A stretch of 50,834 bases of DNA from a bacterium (GCA_028869385.1 JAGWSR010000004.1:1-50834), one strand, 5' to 3'; positions 39,657 through 48,903 are shown, counted from the stretch's first letter. The notes: generated from the letters alone by a model not told the origin. Translations and numbers: made by a program.

Positions 39657-41923
39657 GGATACACCTCACGCAGCGGGGCGCTCCATACGCCGTGCAGTCG
39701 ATGGAGATCGAAGGCTTCGTCGTCCACGGCGATCACCGGCTGATCGGTCGTCACGCCGATCTCCCAGATGCCCTCGACATCGTCCGCCAATCCCTCGAAA
39801 GCGTCGACGTCGGCCGCCGCCACTTCGACGACGAATCCGCCCGTCTCGGCGAAGAGCGCTTCGAGATCGCCGACCGCGCCATGCGTCCACTGCCACGGCT
39901 CGTCGATCTGCACGCCGACCGGCTTATGCCCACGGCGTAACGTCGGGAACGCCATCTCGCAGAGCGCGACGACCAACCCGCCATTCCCCAGCTTGTGTGC
40001 GGAGCGCAACAGATTCACGCGTGCGGCTTCGCGCACGAGCGCATGCTGGGCGAGCGCGAGATCGTAGTCGATGCGCGGCACGCGCGCTTCGTGACGACCG
40101 AGCACGTCGAGCAGCACCGAACCACCGAGCGCCGCTTGAGGACGCCCGATGAAGTAGAGCACCGATCCCGCGGCTTTCAGCGACATCGTGACGACGTGCG
40201 CGACGTCGTCGAACGCGCCGACGCAGGCGACGATCGGCGACGCGGGCACCGCGCTTCCGCCCGCCGACTCGTTGTAGAGGCTTACGTTGCCCGACACGTA
40301 GGGCGTCGCGAAGGCCGTGGCGGCATGCGCGAGACCGTCGAGCGCGGCGACGAACTCACCCAAGTGTTCGGGCTTGCGCGGATTGCCGAAGTTCAAGCAG
40401 TCGGTGAGACCGACCGGACGGCCGCCGACCGCGACGACGCCGCGCACCGCCTCGTACACGGCATGCTCGGCGGCGAGGCGCGGGTCGAGTTTCGCGATGC
40501 GCGGATTGCCGGCGACCGCGAGCGCCACGCCGAGCGTGGAACCCGGAACCGGCGCGAGCACGCCCGCATCGCCCGCGCCGCGCGGCACCACGGTGCAGCC
40601 GCGCACGACCGAATCGTAGCGGCGATAGAGCGGTTCGCGCGAGCACACGTCGCGATGCGCGAGCACGCGCTCGAGCAACTCGTCGAGTTGCACGCCGGTC
40701 ACGAGCGGGCGCTCGTCGGCCGCATGCGGCGCCTGCGGTTCGGCGTAGGGGAGTTCGTCGCGAATCGAGCCGGTGAGAAACTCGATATCGACGTCCATCA
40801 CGGTCTCGCCGCGATGACGCAGCACGTAGCGCGGTTCGTCGGTGACCGTACCGATGACGACGGCGCGCGCGTTGTACGCGATCTGCGGGAGCGTAAACTC
40901 TTCATTGTAGATGCGCAGCACGTCGGCGGTGATCTCCGGCGGCAGCACCCAGATCAAGCGCTCCTGCGTCTCGCCGACCGCGATCACTTCGGGCTTGAGC
41001 CCTTCGACCGCGAGATTGACCTTGTCGAGGTCGATCGACGCGCCGTACCCGCCCGCCGAGCAGATCTCCGCCGAGCAGCCCATGATGCCGCCCGCACCGA
41101 GGTCCTTGTAGCCGACGGTCAGATTGCGCTCGCGCAGGTAGCCGAAAACGCGATAGCTCGCGCGCATCAGCACGTTCTTGAGGAACGGATCGGGCACTTG
41201 CACCGCGCCCTTGTTCGAGGCTTCGTCGGCCGCGTCGAGCGTGAGCGACGAGAACGATGCGCCGCCGAATCCGCTCGGATCGGTCGCCTTGCCGACGAGC
41301 ACGATATCCCATCCGTGCGCGCCCTTGGGAGCGTAGGAATGGATGATCTCCGACTCTTTGACGATGCCCATCGCGACGACGTTGACCAAACAATTATCGT
41401 CGAAGCGTTCGTCGAAATAGACGTCGCCCGCGATGTTCGGCACGCCGATGGCGTTGCCGTAGGCGGAGATGCCGTCAACGGCGCCCTGCGCGACGTAGCG
41501 TTGGTGCGACTGCGCGTCCTCGATGCGCCCGAAGCGCAACGGATCGGCGACGGCGATCACCTCGGCGCCCATGCAGAGCACGTCGCGCACGATCCCGCCG
41601 ATACCGGTCGCCGCGCCTTCGAACGGCACGACTTGCGACGGATGATTGTGCGACTCGTGCGCGATGACGACGCCGTAACGCTCGCCGTTGAAGTCGCCGA
41701 TGTGCAGGATGCCCGAGTCCTCGGCGGGGCCGAGGATCACGCTCTCGCCGTTCGTCGGGAGCTTCTTCAGATGGTGGCGGCTCGACTTGTACGAGCAATG
41801 CTCGCTCCACTGCGCGTCGAAGGCGTGCAGTTCTACCGTCGTCGGCGCGCGACCGAGGCGCTCCGCGATGCGCGCGAGTTCGTCGGGTCGCAGCGCGACG
41901 TTGGCGCTCTCCGCGCTACCCAA
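39653..41923 (-). CDS. purL: FGAM synthase, large subunit
   Basis: ATP-dependent amidation of FGAR, step 4 of purine synthesis. The 756-residue length is typical of small PurL. WSEHCSYKSSRHHLKKLPT, VIAHESHNHPSQVVPFEGAATGIGGIVRDVLCMGAEVIAVADPLRFG, GNAIGVPNIAGDVYFDERF, DLGAGGIMGCSAEICSAGGYGA and LTDCLNFGNPRKPEHLGEF are diagnostic. The start is TTG 41923, which overlaps the purC stop by eight bases and has GGGAG six bases upstream inside purC; no closer ATG or GTG preserves the conserved N-terminus. Confidence 0.97.
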   Translation of the reverse strand: MGSAESANVALRPDELARIAERLGRAPTTVELHAFDAQWSEHCSYKSSRHHLKKLPTNGESVILGPAEDSGILHIGDFNGERYGVVIAHESHNHPSQVVPFEGAATGIGGIVRDVLCMGAEVIAVADPLRFGRIEDAQSHQRYVAQGAVDGISAYGNAIGVPNIAGDVYFDERFDDNCLVNVVAMGIVKESEIIHSYAPKGAHGWDIVLVGKATDPSGFGGASFSSLTLDAADEASNKGAVQVPDPFLKNVLMRASYRVFGYLRERNLTVGYKDLGAGGIMGCSAEICSAGGYGASIDLDKVNLAVEGLKPEVIAVGETQERLIWVLPPEITADVLRIYNEEFTLPQIAYNARAVVIGTVTDEPRYVLRHRGETVMDVDIEFLTGSIRDELPYAEPQAPHAADERPLVTGVQLDELLERVLAHRDVCSREPLYRRYDSVVRGCTVVPRGAGDAGVLAPVPGSTLGVALAVAGNPRIAKLDPRLAAEHAVYEAVRGVVAVGGRPVGLTDCLNFGNPRKPEHLGEFVAALDGLAHAATAFATPYVSGNVSLYNESAGGSAVPASPIVACVGAFDDVAHVVTMSLKAAGSVLYFIGRPQAALGGSVLLDVLGRHEARVPRIDYDLALAQHALVREAARVNLLRSAHKLGNGGLVVALCEMAFPTLRRGHKPVGVQIDEPWQWTHGAVGDLEALFAETGGFVVEVAAADVDAFEGLADDVEGIWEIGVTTDQPVIAVDDEAFDLHRLHGVWSAPLREVYP

Positions 41924-43115
41924 TGCCGACTCCCGGCGGCATCTGCCCCTGCTGCTGCAGCATCGCGTCGGCCTGCAGCACCAGCGAGCGCGCGTTGGCC
42001 TGCATCAAGAGCGTGCGTCCGTAGAGCACGGTATCGTCGAGCGCGAGCATCTTCGCGCACTGCATCGCGACCGCGTTCGCGTCACCCGCCGCGCCGAAGA
42101 CCGGCGACGACGAAGCCGCATCGAGCATCGCGCGCAGCATCTCGTCGCCGCCGACCGCGATGAAGAACACGCGAGCGAACGTCGCTTCGAGTTGCTGCAC
42201 GAGCTGGAGTACGTAGCCGGGCGTGCGCGACGGGCTCGCCACATGGCGCACCGTCGGAAGGCCGAGTTGCTGCAACGCCTGCGCGACGGCGTTCGCCGTC
42301 TCCACCCGCTCGGGCCCGTCGCAGATCACCGCGGCCATGCCGGGACGCATCACCGGGAACGTGCCCACGAGATCGGCGACCTGCTCGTACGCCGCCTTGA
42401 CGCGTTCGAGCGCCGCGTCGGTGACTTCGGGAAGGTTGCGGTACATCTGTTTGTCGAGCATGAGCTCTTCGCGGCCCTGCGGCCAGATGCGCCACGAATC
42501 GTTATCGATCACGTCGGCGATCACGAGTTGCCCCTTATCAGGACCGCCCACGAGCCGCCCGAACTCGATCTTGAGATCGACGAGCAGCACGTCGCGTTTG
42601 CGCCACGCATGCGCGAGCACTTCGAACGTGAGGCGCGCGAGCTCGGTCATCACGCCGAGTTCGGTCGGCGAGGCGATCCCATCGGCGATGATCTGCTCCG
42701 GCGCGATCTGCGGATCGTGACGTGCATCGTCTTTCAAAAAGAATTCGATGACGCGCGGCACCATCAGCGCCCCGCGCGCGACGCCCGGATTGCGCTTGAC
42801 GAACGAGCCGGCGGCGACGCCGCGCGTCACCACTTCAAGCGGAATCATGTTCGCGCGACGCACGAGCATCTCGTTGTTGTCGTCGTCTTCGCCGCCGCTC
42901 AAATAGTGGGTCGGCAAACCGCACAGGTTCAGCAGGCGAAAGACGCGCGCCGTGGTCTGCGCCGCGAGACGTCCCTTGCCCGCGATCACGTTCTTGCGAG
43001 CACCATCACCCGCCGAGATGCCGTCGGTCTGCGCGACCACGAGTTGATCCGGCGCCCCCGGATGCTCGTAGAGCACCTTGGTCTTGCCGCGCGCGATTTC
43101 GATGCCTTTGTTCAT
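41916..43115 (-). CDS. purC: SAICAR synthase fused to a degenerate PurE-like domain
   Basis: A 399-residue protein in the order of animal PAICS. Residues 1-255 are SAICAR synthase: IARGKTKVLYEH, VVAQTDGISAGDGARKNVIAGKG, MIPLEVVTRGVAAGSFVKRNPGV, LLVDLKIEFGRL and VIDNDSWRIWPQGREELMLDKQMYRNLPEVTDAALERV. Residues about 260-380 follow the PurE fold (MAAVICDGPERVETANAVAQALQQLGLPTVRHVASPSRTPGYVLQLV). The PurE phosphate-binding GS-x-SD is CDGPER here (265-270), and the catalytic His of SAHRTP is Ser in SPSRTP (294-299). Carboxylase or mutase activity is therefore doubtful. A structured 193-base region separates it from purB, so its translation may be controlled there. Confidence 0.9.
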   Translation of the reverse strand: MNKGIEIARGKTKVLYEHPGAPDQLVVAQTDGISAGDGARKNVIAGKGRLAAQTTARVFRLLNLCGLPTHYLSGGEDDDNNEMLVRRANMIPLEVVTRGVAAGSFVKRNPGVARGALMVPRVIEFFLKDDARHDPQIAPEQIIADGIASPTELGVMTELARLTFEVLAHAWRKRDVLLVDLKIEFGRLVGGPDKGQLVIADVIDNDSWRIWPQGREELMLDKQMYRNLPEVTDAALERVKAAYEQVADLVGTFPVMRPGMAAVICDGPERVETANAVAQALQQLGLPTVRHVASPSRTPGYVLQLVQQLEATFARVFFIAVGGDEMLRAMLDAASSSPVFGAAGDANAVAMQCAKMLALDDTVLYGRTLLMQANARSLVLQADAMLQQQGQMPPGVGIG

Positions 43116-43308
43116 TTGGAGGGCGTTCCGCCCTGGGCTCCACGCCCCCCACGTTGTGGGGCCCCCGAGCCGTGGGCCGCGTACGCCGTTGTGGCTGGCG
43201 TTGATTCCCCTAGGGCGGCCCTATTGGGCGATTCGTCGCGGTTCATGGTGGGAGCGGGACCTCGTCTGGCAGGGGGTGGGTTGATATCGCGTTTTTCTGG
43301 GATGCGCG
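43116..43308 (-). promoter_or_regulatory. Structured purB-purC intergenic leader
   Basis: This 193-base gap, the largest in the purine run, has no gene but several perfect hairpins: GGGCG-TTC-CGCCC (43121-43133), CCCCAC-GTT-GTGGGG (43147-43161) and TAGGG-CGG-CCCTA (43211-43223). The first lies five bases before the purC ATG, so it could hide the ribosome binding site. I cannot match it to a known riboswitch class. Confidence 0.4.
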
Positions 43309-44724
43309 TTAGATTTCTACGATTTTTTGTTTGGGGAAGGCTGGGAGGGCGGTGATTTTTTGGGCGACGGCGGCGGCTCGCTTGGGAGCGGTGCCGACGT
43401 GTTTGCTCGGGTCGAGGAGGCGGCGGATTTCGGCGGGGTCGACCAGCGCGGTGAGCGAGGGGTCGGCGGTGAGGGTTTGGGCGAGCGGGTTGTCTTCGCC
43501 GCGGGCGAGGGCGGCCCAGGCTTCCATCGCGGCGCTGCGGATCTGTTCGTGCAGCTCTTGACGGTTGCCGCCCGCGCGTGCGGCCTCCATCATCACGGCT
43601 TCGGTGCCGGCGAAGGGGCCGTAGGTGCGCAGGTTGTGCGCGATGCGGCGCTCCTCGACGCGCAGGCCGTCGATCACCTTACGCGCGAGCGTGATGATCT
43701 CGTCGGTGCAGAGCAGCGCTTCGGGCAGCGTCGTGCGACGGTTGGCGCTGTCGTCGAGCGTGCGCTCCAGATAGTTCGTCGCGGCGTTCTGCCAGGCGAC
43801 GTCGCTGTAGCCGAGCAGCAGGCGCGCGAGCGAGTCGATGCGCTCGCACATGATCGGATTGCGCTTGAAGGGCATCGCGGAGCTGCCGACCTGTGACTTG
43901 CCGAAGGGTTCGGCGACCTCACCGAACTCCGGGCTCGAGAGGATGCGAATGTCGGCCGCAAACTTCGAAAGCGACGCGCCGACGCCGGCGAGCGCGGAGA
44001 GCAGCAGGTAGTCGAGCTTGCGCGGATAGGTTTGCGTCGCGATCTCGCGCGCTTCGAGTCCGAAGGCCGCGAGCACGTGCGTCTCGAGTTCGCCGGAGCG
44101 ACCGTCGTGATCGAGGAGGTGCTCGTACGACGCCGCGGTGCCGACCGCGCCGCGCAGTCCTTTGGTGGTGAGCTGCTCGAAGACGAAGCGCAGGTTGGTG
44201 TCGTCGATCAGAAGATCTTGCGCGTACATTGCGAGGCGGTAGCCGAGCGTCGTCGGCTCCGCGGGTTGCAGATGCGTGAACGCCATGCAGACCAAGTCGC
44301 CGTACTGCCCGATGCGCTGCGCGAAGCTCGCGAGCAGGCCACGCAGGTTCTCGCCCACCATCGCGAGCGCGAGGCGCAAGCGGTAGGTCTCGACCGTATC
44401 CTCGATGTCCATCGAGGTGGCGCCGAGGTGTAGTTTGCCGCCGCCGAGCTTCGCCTGCGAAGCGAAGACGCGGATCTCGGCCATCAAATCGTGGTGAATC
44501 TCGCGCTCGATCTCGAGCGCCGCCTCGACGTCGATCTCGCCCGCGTGCGCGCGCAGATCGGCGACCTCTTCGGCGGTGACGAGTCCCTTGGCCATCTGCG
44601 CTTCGGCGAGCGCGACCCACACGGCACGCCACAACTTGCGGCGATCTTGTTCGGAGAATAGCGTGCGAAGCTCGGCTCGGCCGTATCTCCAAGAGAACGG
44701 CGACGCGTACGTACGGTAATCCAT
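43309..44724 (-). CDS. purB: Adenylosuccinate lyase
   Basis: Removes fumarate from SAICAR and from adenylosuccinate. The 471-residue chain has REIHHDLMAEIRVFASQA, KLHLGATSMDIEDTVE, MAFTHLQPAEPTTLGYRLAMYAQDL and the fumarase-superfamily signature GSSAMPFKRNPIMCERIDSLAR (around residue 280-300), with the mobile-loop serine. Length and the TS(M)DIEDT motif match the PurB group found in mammals rather than the shorter Bacillus type. It is the promoter-proximal gene of the purine run. On the plus strand its last 100 bases are unusually G-rich with T6 runs. Confidence 0.96.
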   Translation of the reverse strand: MDYRTYASPFSWRYGRAELRTLFSEQDRRKLWRAVWVALAEAQMAKGLVTAEEVADLRAHAGEIDVEAALEIEREIHHDLMAEIRVFASQAKLGGGKLHLGATSMDIEDTVETYRLRLALAMVGENLRGLLASFAQRIGQYGDLVCMAFTHLQPAEPTTLGYRLAMYAQDLLIDDTNLRFVFEQLTTKGLRGAVGTAASYEHLLDHDGRSGELETHVLAAFGLEAREIATQTYPRKLDYLLLSALAGVGASLSKFAADIRILSSPEFGEVAEPFGKSQVGSSAMPFKRNPIMCERIDSLARLLLGYSDVAWQNAATNYLERTLDDSANRRTTLPEALLCTDEIITLARKVIDGLRVEERRIAHNLRTYGPFAGTEAVMMEAARAGGNRQELHEQIRSAAMEAWAALARGEDNPLAQTLTADPSLTALVDPAEIRRLLDPSKHVGTAPKRAAAVAQKITALPAFPKQKIVEI

Positions 44725-44749
44725 GGGCCGTGGCTCCGTTCGCCCCCGC

Positions 44750-46876
44750 CTAGAGCGCCGCCTCGTCGTCTTTGGTCGCAGGAGCGGGCGGCGCGTACGG
44801 TTCGAAATCGGCGAGCGCGTAGATCACGTGGTCGGGTGAGCCGCCGTCGATGGCGCGCAGCGCGGCGCGGCGCCCCGCCTCGTCCACAAATTGCTTGAGG
44901 TGGTCGTAGGTCATGCCCTCGGTCCGGGCCTCGAGCTCGGTCATCGCCGTCTCCAGCTCGAAGTCGAGCGGTCGAGCGCCGAGCAGGTCGTGCAACGCCT
45001 CGCGGCGCGCCGGACCATCGAGTTCGGTCAGGTCCACGAGTTCGGGGAAGCGCAGGCGTAGCTCGGGATCGAGCGTGACCGCGTCGCCCGCGCAGGCGAG
45101 CACGAAGATCGGCTCGCGCGCATCGGCGATCGCGTCGAGCGCCATGGCGAAGTGTGCCACCACGCCCGGATCGCCGTACTCGGGAATATCCACCACCACG
45201 AGCGCCCGTCCGAGCGAGCGCGCGTGGGCGATGGCTTCGTCGAATTGTTCGAGCGAGCTCTCGATCAGCGGGAGGCTGGTTTGATCGGCAAGGCTGTTCA
45301 CGACGGTCTGGCGCGCGTCGCGCGACGGGCCCGCGATCAGCACGGCGCGCGGCACGACGATCCCCTGCGACTCCATCGTCTCGACGTGCGCGAACATCGC
45401 CGCGAGCAGTCGGTTGCGCGCGACGACGGGCGCCGAGAGCGCCACATCGATGCGCGGCAGTTCCGCCGGCGCACCATCATCGCCGATGACCGTCGTTAGC
45501 TGCGCGTCGCCTTCGGCTCCCGTCGGCGTGAAATCGAGCAGCACGCCGAAGTGCGCGAGCGCGGCCGGGTCGAGCTCCTCGCGCGAGCTCGCGCCCGCAA
45601 CCACCCACACGTCGGTACGGCCTTCGAGCGCGTCCCATTCTTTGAAGAGCGCGTGCTCGACTTCTCGACGCATCGCTTCGTACTGCGAGGCGCTCGTCGA
45701 TGCGAAGAACTTGTCGGCTTCGTCGATAAAGACGATCGACCGCGTGCGGCGCGCCTGGTCGAAGATGCGCGCCACCGTCGATGCCCCTTGGCCCACGTAG
45801 CCGATCTTGATCTGCGAGAACGAGATCTTCAGGAGCGTCGCGGCCGCCGCGCGCGAGAGCGCCTGCGCGACCTCGGTCAGATCGGTGCGCTCGCCCGCGC
45901 AGATGAAGAGCCCGCGCCGCACCGCCGGATCGCCGAGGCGAAAGAGCACGACCTGACGCAGCAGCCGGTCGCGCGCCGCGGCCGGAAGCATGAGGCTGCG
46001 CACGAGCGCGGCGGTGCCTTCGAACTCGTGCAACTCGGCTTCGAGCGCGCGCAGACGGTCGTCGAGCTCTTTGCGCTTGCCGTAGCGCTGCACGATCTCG
46101 CGATAGTCGTTCGCGTGCTTCTCAACCGTCGGCAGATGACGCTCGAGCGCGCGCTGAAAGAAGACGCCGTAGGTTCGGATGAACGGATTCTCGAGATCCG
46201 CGTGCACGAGCGTGGGCTTGCGATCGGGAAAGCGCGTCAAGAGCACGTTGCTGCGGCGCTCGTCGATCACCTCGATGAACGTCTCGAGCATCGCGTCTTT
46301 ATCGCGCACGCCCGGAATCTTCCACGCACGATCCTCGAGCTTGCCCGCCGTCGGACCGTCGTATCCGATGAGCGGATGATTCAAGCCCGGCTCGTAGCGC
46401 GCGAACGCGACGAAGCGTACGTCTTTGCCGTCGGCGCCGAGATACGATGCGCGCGCTTTGCGGACCGGTGCGAGGCATTGATCGCGCGCGACGACGTACC
46501 CGACGAGCGCCGCGACCACGTAGAGGCCGAGCGCGATGAACGCGCCGACGACTTGCAGCGCGTAGATCGCGCCGACGAAGAGCGCGATCGCGCCGCCGGC
46601 GCAGACGAGACGATAGCTTCCGGTCCACCCGAACGAGAGCGCGTCGGTGATGTTCTCGCGGTCGCGCATGCGTTGCTGCTGACCGTACACGTCGCGCCAC
46701 GCCGCGTTGACCATCGTGTCGAGCGCTTCACGAATCTCGGCAAGGCGCTCGGCATCGGTGGCGATCTGACGATCCAGATCGTCGCATTCGGCGCGCGCGC
46801 GTTCGACGTCGGCGATCAGCAGTTGCTTGGGATCGTTCGACGCATAGCCCGAATCCGTGGGCGTGAGGACGTCCAT
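44750..46876 (-). CDS. Membrane-anchored tandem AAA+-like protein lacking both Walker A lysines
   Basis: A 708-residue protein. Residues 20-75 are coiled-coil-like, about 88-130 give two adjacent membrane segments (LVCAGGAIALFVGAIYALQVVGAFIALGLYVVAALVGYVVA), and 255-290 form another coiled coil. The first AAA+ module has RRGLFICAGERTDLTEVAQAL (Walker A replaced by AGERTDLT, 327-334) and an intact Walker B IVFIDEAD (381-388). KIGYVGQGASTVARIFDQAR is a good AAA pore/arm segment. The second has AVLIAGPSRDARQTVV (516-525) and VVVDIPEY (560-567). Neither P-loop keeps GK[ST], so ATP hydrolysis is unlikely. holA lies 8 bases upstream. Function unknown. Confidence 0.82.
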   Translation of the reverse strand: MDVLTPTDSGYASNDPKQLLIADVERARAECDDLDRQIATDAERLAEIREALDTMVNAAWRDVYGQQQRMRDRENITDALSFGWTGSYRLVCAGGAIALFVGAIYALQVVGAFIALGLYVVAALVGYVVARDQCLAPVRKARASYLGADGKDVRFVAFARYEPGLNHPLIGYDGPTAGKLEDRAWKIPGVRDKDAMLETFIEVIDERRSNVLLTRFPDRKPTLVHADLENPFIRTYGVFFQRALERHLPTVEKHANDYREIVQRYGKRKELDDRLRALEAELHEFEGTAALVRSLMLPAAARDRLLRQVVLFRLGDPAVRRGLFICAGERTDLTEVAQALSRAAAATLLKISFSQIKIGYVGQGASTVARIFDQARRTRSIVFIDEADKFFASTSASQYEAMRREVEHALFKEWDALEGRTDVWVVAGASSREELDPAALAHFGVLLDFTPTGAEGDAQLTTVIGDDGAPAELPRIDVALSAPVVARNRLLAAMFAHVETMESQGIVVPRAVLIAGPSRDARQTVVNSLADQTSLPLIESSLEQFDEAIAHARSLGRALVVVDIPEYGDPGVVAHFAMALDAIADAREPIFVLACAGDAVTLDPELRLRFPELVDLTELDGPARREALHDLLGARPLDFELETAMTELEARTEGMTYDHLKQFVDEAGRRAALRAIDGGSPDHVIYALADFEPYAPPAPATKDDEAAL

Positions 46877-46884
46877 CTTCCTCG

Positions 46885-47868
46885 TTATCGGCGGCTGAGA
46901 CCGGAAAGCTCGGCGGTAATCCGCTCAACTAACGTACGATGATCCTCGGGGTCGTTCCCGGCGGCGCCGGTCACGACCGCCTCGACCCCGCGCACGGCAC
47001 GTTCGTAGGCCACCCGCGCCCGGCGTTCGCCGACGCGCCCCGCGAGCGGTCGCAGCACGCGCTCGCGCCAGCGCGCCCGCGCCGGCAGCTCCCCGCCCGG
47101 GCGCGCCAGCTCCCACAGGAGGCCGCACTCGGTCGCGAGCGCCGAGAGCAGCGGGATCGCCGCGCCGCGCGGATCGTTCGCGAACAATTCGTGGGCGATC
47201 GCCAGCGCCTCGGCGGTCTTGCCCTCGACGAGCGTGCTCGCGTAGAGGTACGCCTTGGGATCCTCGATCGCGAGCGACTCGCGCTCGAGATCCGCATAGG
47301 TGATCTTCTTCCCCGCGAGTGCGAGCTTCTCGAGGTCGTTGCGCACGGCGGCGAGCTCGGCCTCGCTGCGGGTGAGTTCGTTGATGACGCGGGGCTCCGC
47401 GCTCGCGCCGAGGTGCGCGAGCAGGTCGGCGATGTAGCGCGCGCGGGTCTCTTCGTTCGCGGTCGTATCGATGCGCAGCGCCGCGCGCCCGACCTGCGCG
47501 CCGATCGGCTGCGGCCGTTGCGAGCGCGGCGAGAGCAAGTCGAGGATCACGAGCGTGTTTCCGTCGGGAACCGACTGCGCGACCTCGAGCAGATCGCGGC
47601 GGGGCTGCGCCTTGAGCGCCTGCGCGTCGCTCACGACGACCACGCGGCGCTCGGCGAGAAACGGCATCGCCTGCACGGCCTCGCGTACGCGCCCCGCGTC
47701 GCTCCACTCCGATGCGGGAATGCGTTCGAGGTTGAGATCGCGCATTTCGGGCAGCAGCCGGTCGAGCAGCACGTCGAGCGCGCGCTCCGCGAGCACGCGT
47801 TCGGTTCCCTCGACGACGACGAGCGAGCCGATCTTCGGCGCTTTGTCGAGGAAATCGTAGAACTTCAC
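46885..47868 (-). CDS. holA: DNA polymerase III subunit delta
   Basis: Clamp-loader subunit that opens the beta ring; cytosolic, 327 residues, starting at GTG 47868. SLVVVEGTERVLAERALDVLLDRLLP, VREAVQAMPFLAERRVVVVSDAQ (the conserved P-F-[LF]-x-x-x-R-L/V-V-V), LVILDLLSP, LEKLALAGKKITYADLE and FANDPRGAAIPLLSALATECGLLW show the RecA-like domain, the domain-II helix and the collar. The P-loop is absent, as expected for delta. It starts one base after mtnA ends and is followed by the AAA-like gene, so the three are probably co-transcribed. Confidence 0.92.
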   Translation of the reverse strand: MKFYDFLDKAPKIGSLVVVEGTERVLAERALDVLLDRLLPEMRDLNLERIPASEWSDAGRVREAVQAMPFLAERRVVVVSDAQALKAQPRRDLLEVAQSVPDGNTLVILDLLSPRSQRPQPIGAQVGRAALRIDTTANEETRARYIADLLAHLGASAEPRVINELTRSEAELAAVRNDLEKLALAGKKITYADLERESLAIEDPKAYLYASTLVEGKTAEALAIAHELFANDPRGAAIPLLSALATECGLLWELARPGGELPARARWRERVLRPLAGRVGERRARVAYERAVRGVEAVVTGAAGNDPEDHRTLVERITAELSGLSRR

Positions 47869-47869
47869 G

Positions 47870-48889
47870 TTAGGTCAGCACGCCGAAGCGCGGCCGCAGT
47901 TCGAGCGAGGGAATCGTCTCGGGATAGGGCGGCTCGATCACGCCGTACTCGGTGACGAACGCGGTGACCAAATGCCCCGGCGTCACGTCGAACGCGGGGT
48001 TGTACACCTTCGCATCGGGCGGCGCGACCGGCGTACCGCCGAACGCGGTCACCTCTTCTGGCGCGCGCTCCTCGATATGGATCTCGTCGCCCGAGCGCAT
48101 CGAGAAGTCGAACGTCGAACGCGGCGCGGCCACATAGAACGGAATGCCGTGATGCGCGGCGAGCACGGCGAGCCCGTAGGTGCCGATCTTGTTCGCGGTA
48201 TCGCCGTTACGCGCGATGCGATCCGCTCCGACGATCACGAGATCGATCTGCTTGCGTTGCATCGCGATCGCGGCGGCGCCGTCCACCTGCAGCGTCGCAT
48301 CCACGCCCGCCTGACGCAGCTCGAAATAGGTGAGACGCGCGCCCTGCAAGAGCGGCCGCGTCTCGTCCACGAAAACGTGCGGCTTTTTACCCGCACGTTG
48401 CGCGGCGACGATCACGCCGAGCGCCGTTCCGCCGCCTGCCGTGGCGATGGGCCCGGTATTGCAATGGGTCAGAATGCGCGCGTTCTTTGGAATCAGCGCG
48501 AGCCCGGCTTCGGACATCGCCTTATCCATCGAGATCTGCTCGCGATGGATCGCCTGCGCCTCGGCGAGCATATCCTCGGCCGCGAGCACGCGATCCACGG
48601 CCCACGCCAGGTTGACCGCGGTCGGCCGCGCATCGCGCACGCGCCGCGCCGCGAGCGCAAAGTGCTCGTCATCGGCGATCGCATCGCGCAGCAGCGCCAC
48701 GCCGTAGGCACCGAAGACGCCGATCGCGGGCGCGCCGCGCACGGCGAGCGTCTTGATCGCGGCCTCGATCTCTTCGACCGTGCGCGCGCGCTCGTGCCGC
48801 ACTTCATGCGGAAGGCGACGCTGATCGAGATAGGTGACGGCGTCACCGTCCCAAGCGACGGCAATCAGTTCGGTCGGCGGCGTGGACAT
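47870..48889 (-). CDS. mtnA: S-methyl-5-thioribose-1-phosphate isomerase
   Basis: Aldose-ketose isomerase of the methionine salvage pathway. The 339-residue chain begins MSTPPTELIAVAWDGDAVTYLDQRRLPHEV. TLAVRGAPAIGVFGAYG (about 48-63), ILTHCNTGPIATAGGGTALG (catalytic C143) and VIVGADRIARNGDTANKIGTYGLA (catalytic D223) are diagnostic and separate it from eIF2B-type relatives. An in-frame GTG at 48898 is an alternative start. Other salvage genes (mtnB, C, D, K) are not visible, so the pathway may be a variant or its genes lie elsewhere. Confidence 0.95.
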   Translation of the reverse strand: MSTPPTELIAVAWDGDAVTYLDQRRLPHEVRHERARTVEEIEAAIKTLAVRGAPAIGVFGAYGVALLRDAIADDEHFALAARRVRDARPTAVNLAWAVDRVLAAEDMLAEAQAIHREQISMDKAMSEAGLALIPKNARILTHCNTGPIATAGGGTALGVIVAAQRAGKKPHVFVDETRPLLQGARLTYFELRQAGVDATLQVDGAAAIAMQRKQIDLVIVGADRIARNGDTANKIGTYGLAVLAAHHGIPFYVAAPRSTFDFSMRSGDEIHIEERAPEEVTAFGGTPVAPPDAKVYNPAFDVTPGHLVTAFVTEYGVIEPPYPETIPSLELRPRFGVLT

Positions 48890-48903
48890 GCCGCGCACTT
48901 AGG

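Noticed and set aside
39995-42163. Open frame of 722 codons opposite purL/purC
   Set aside because: Antisense shadow; Arg/His-rich without motifs, while purL and purC are unambiguous.
43320-43360. G-quadruplex near the purB 3' end on the plus strand
   Set aside because: G-runs are irregular and one run has only two G; no functional context.
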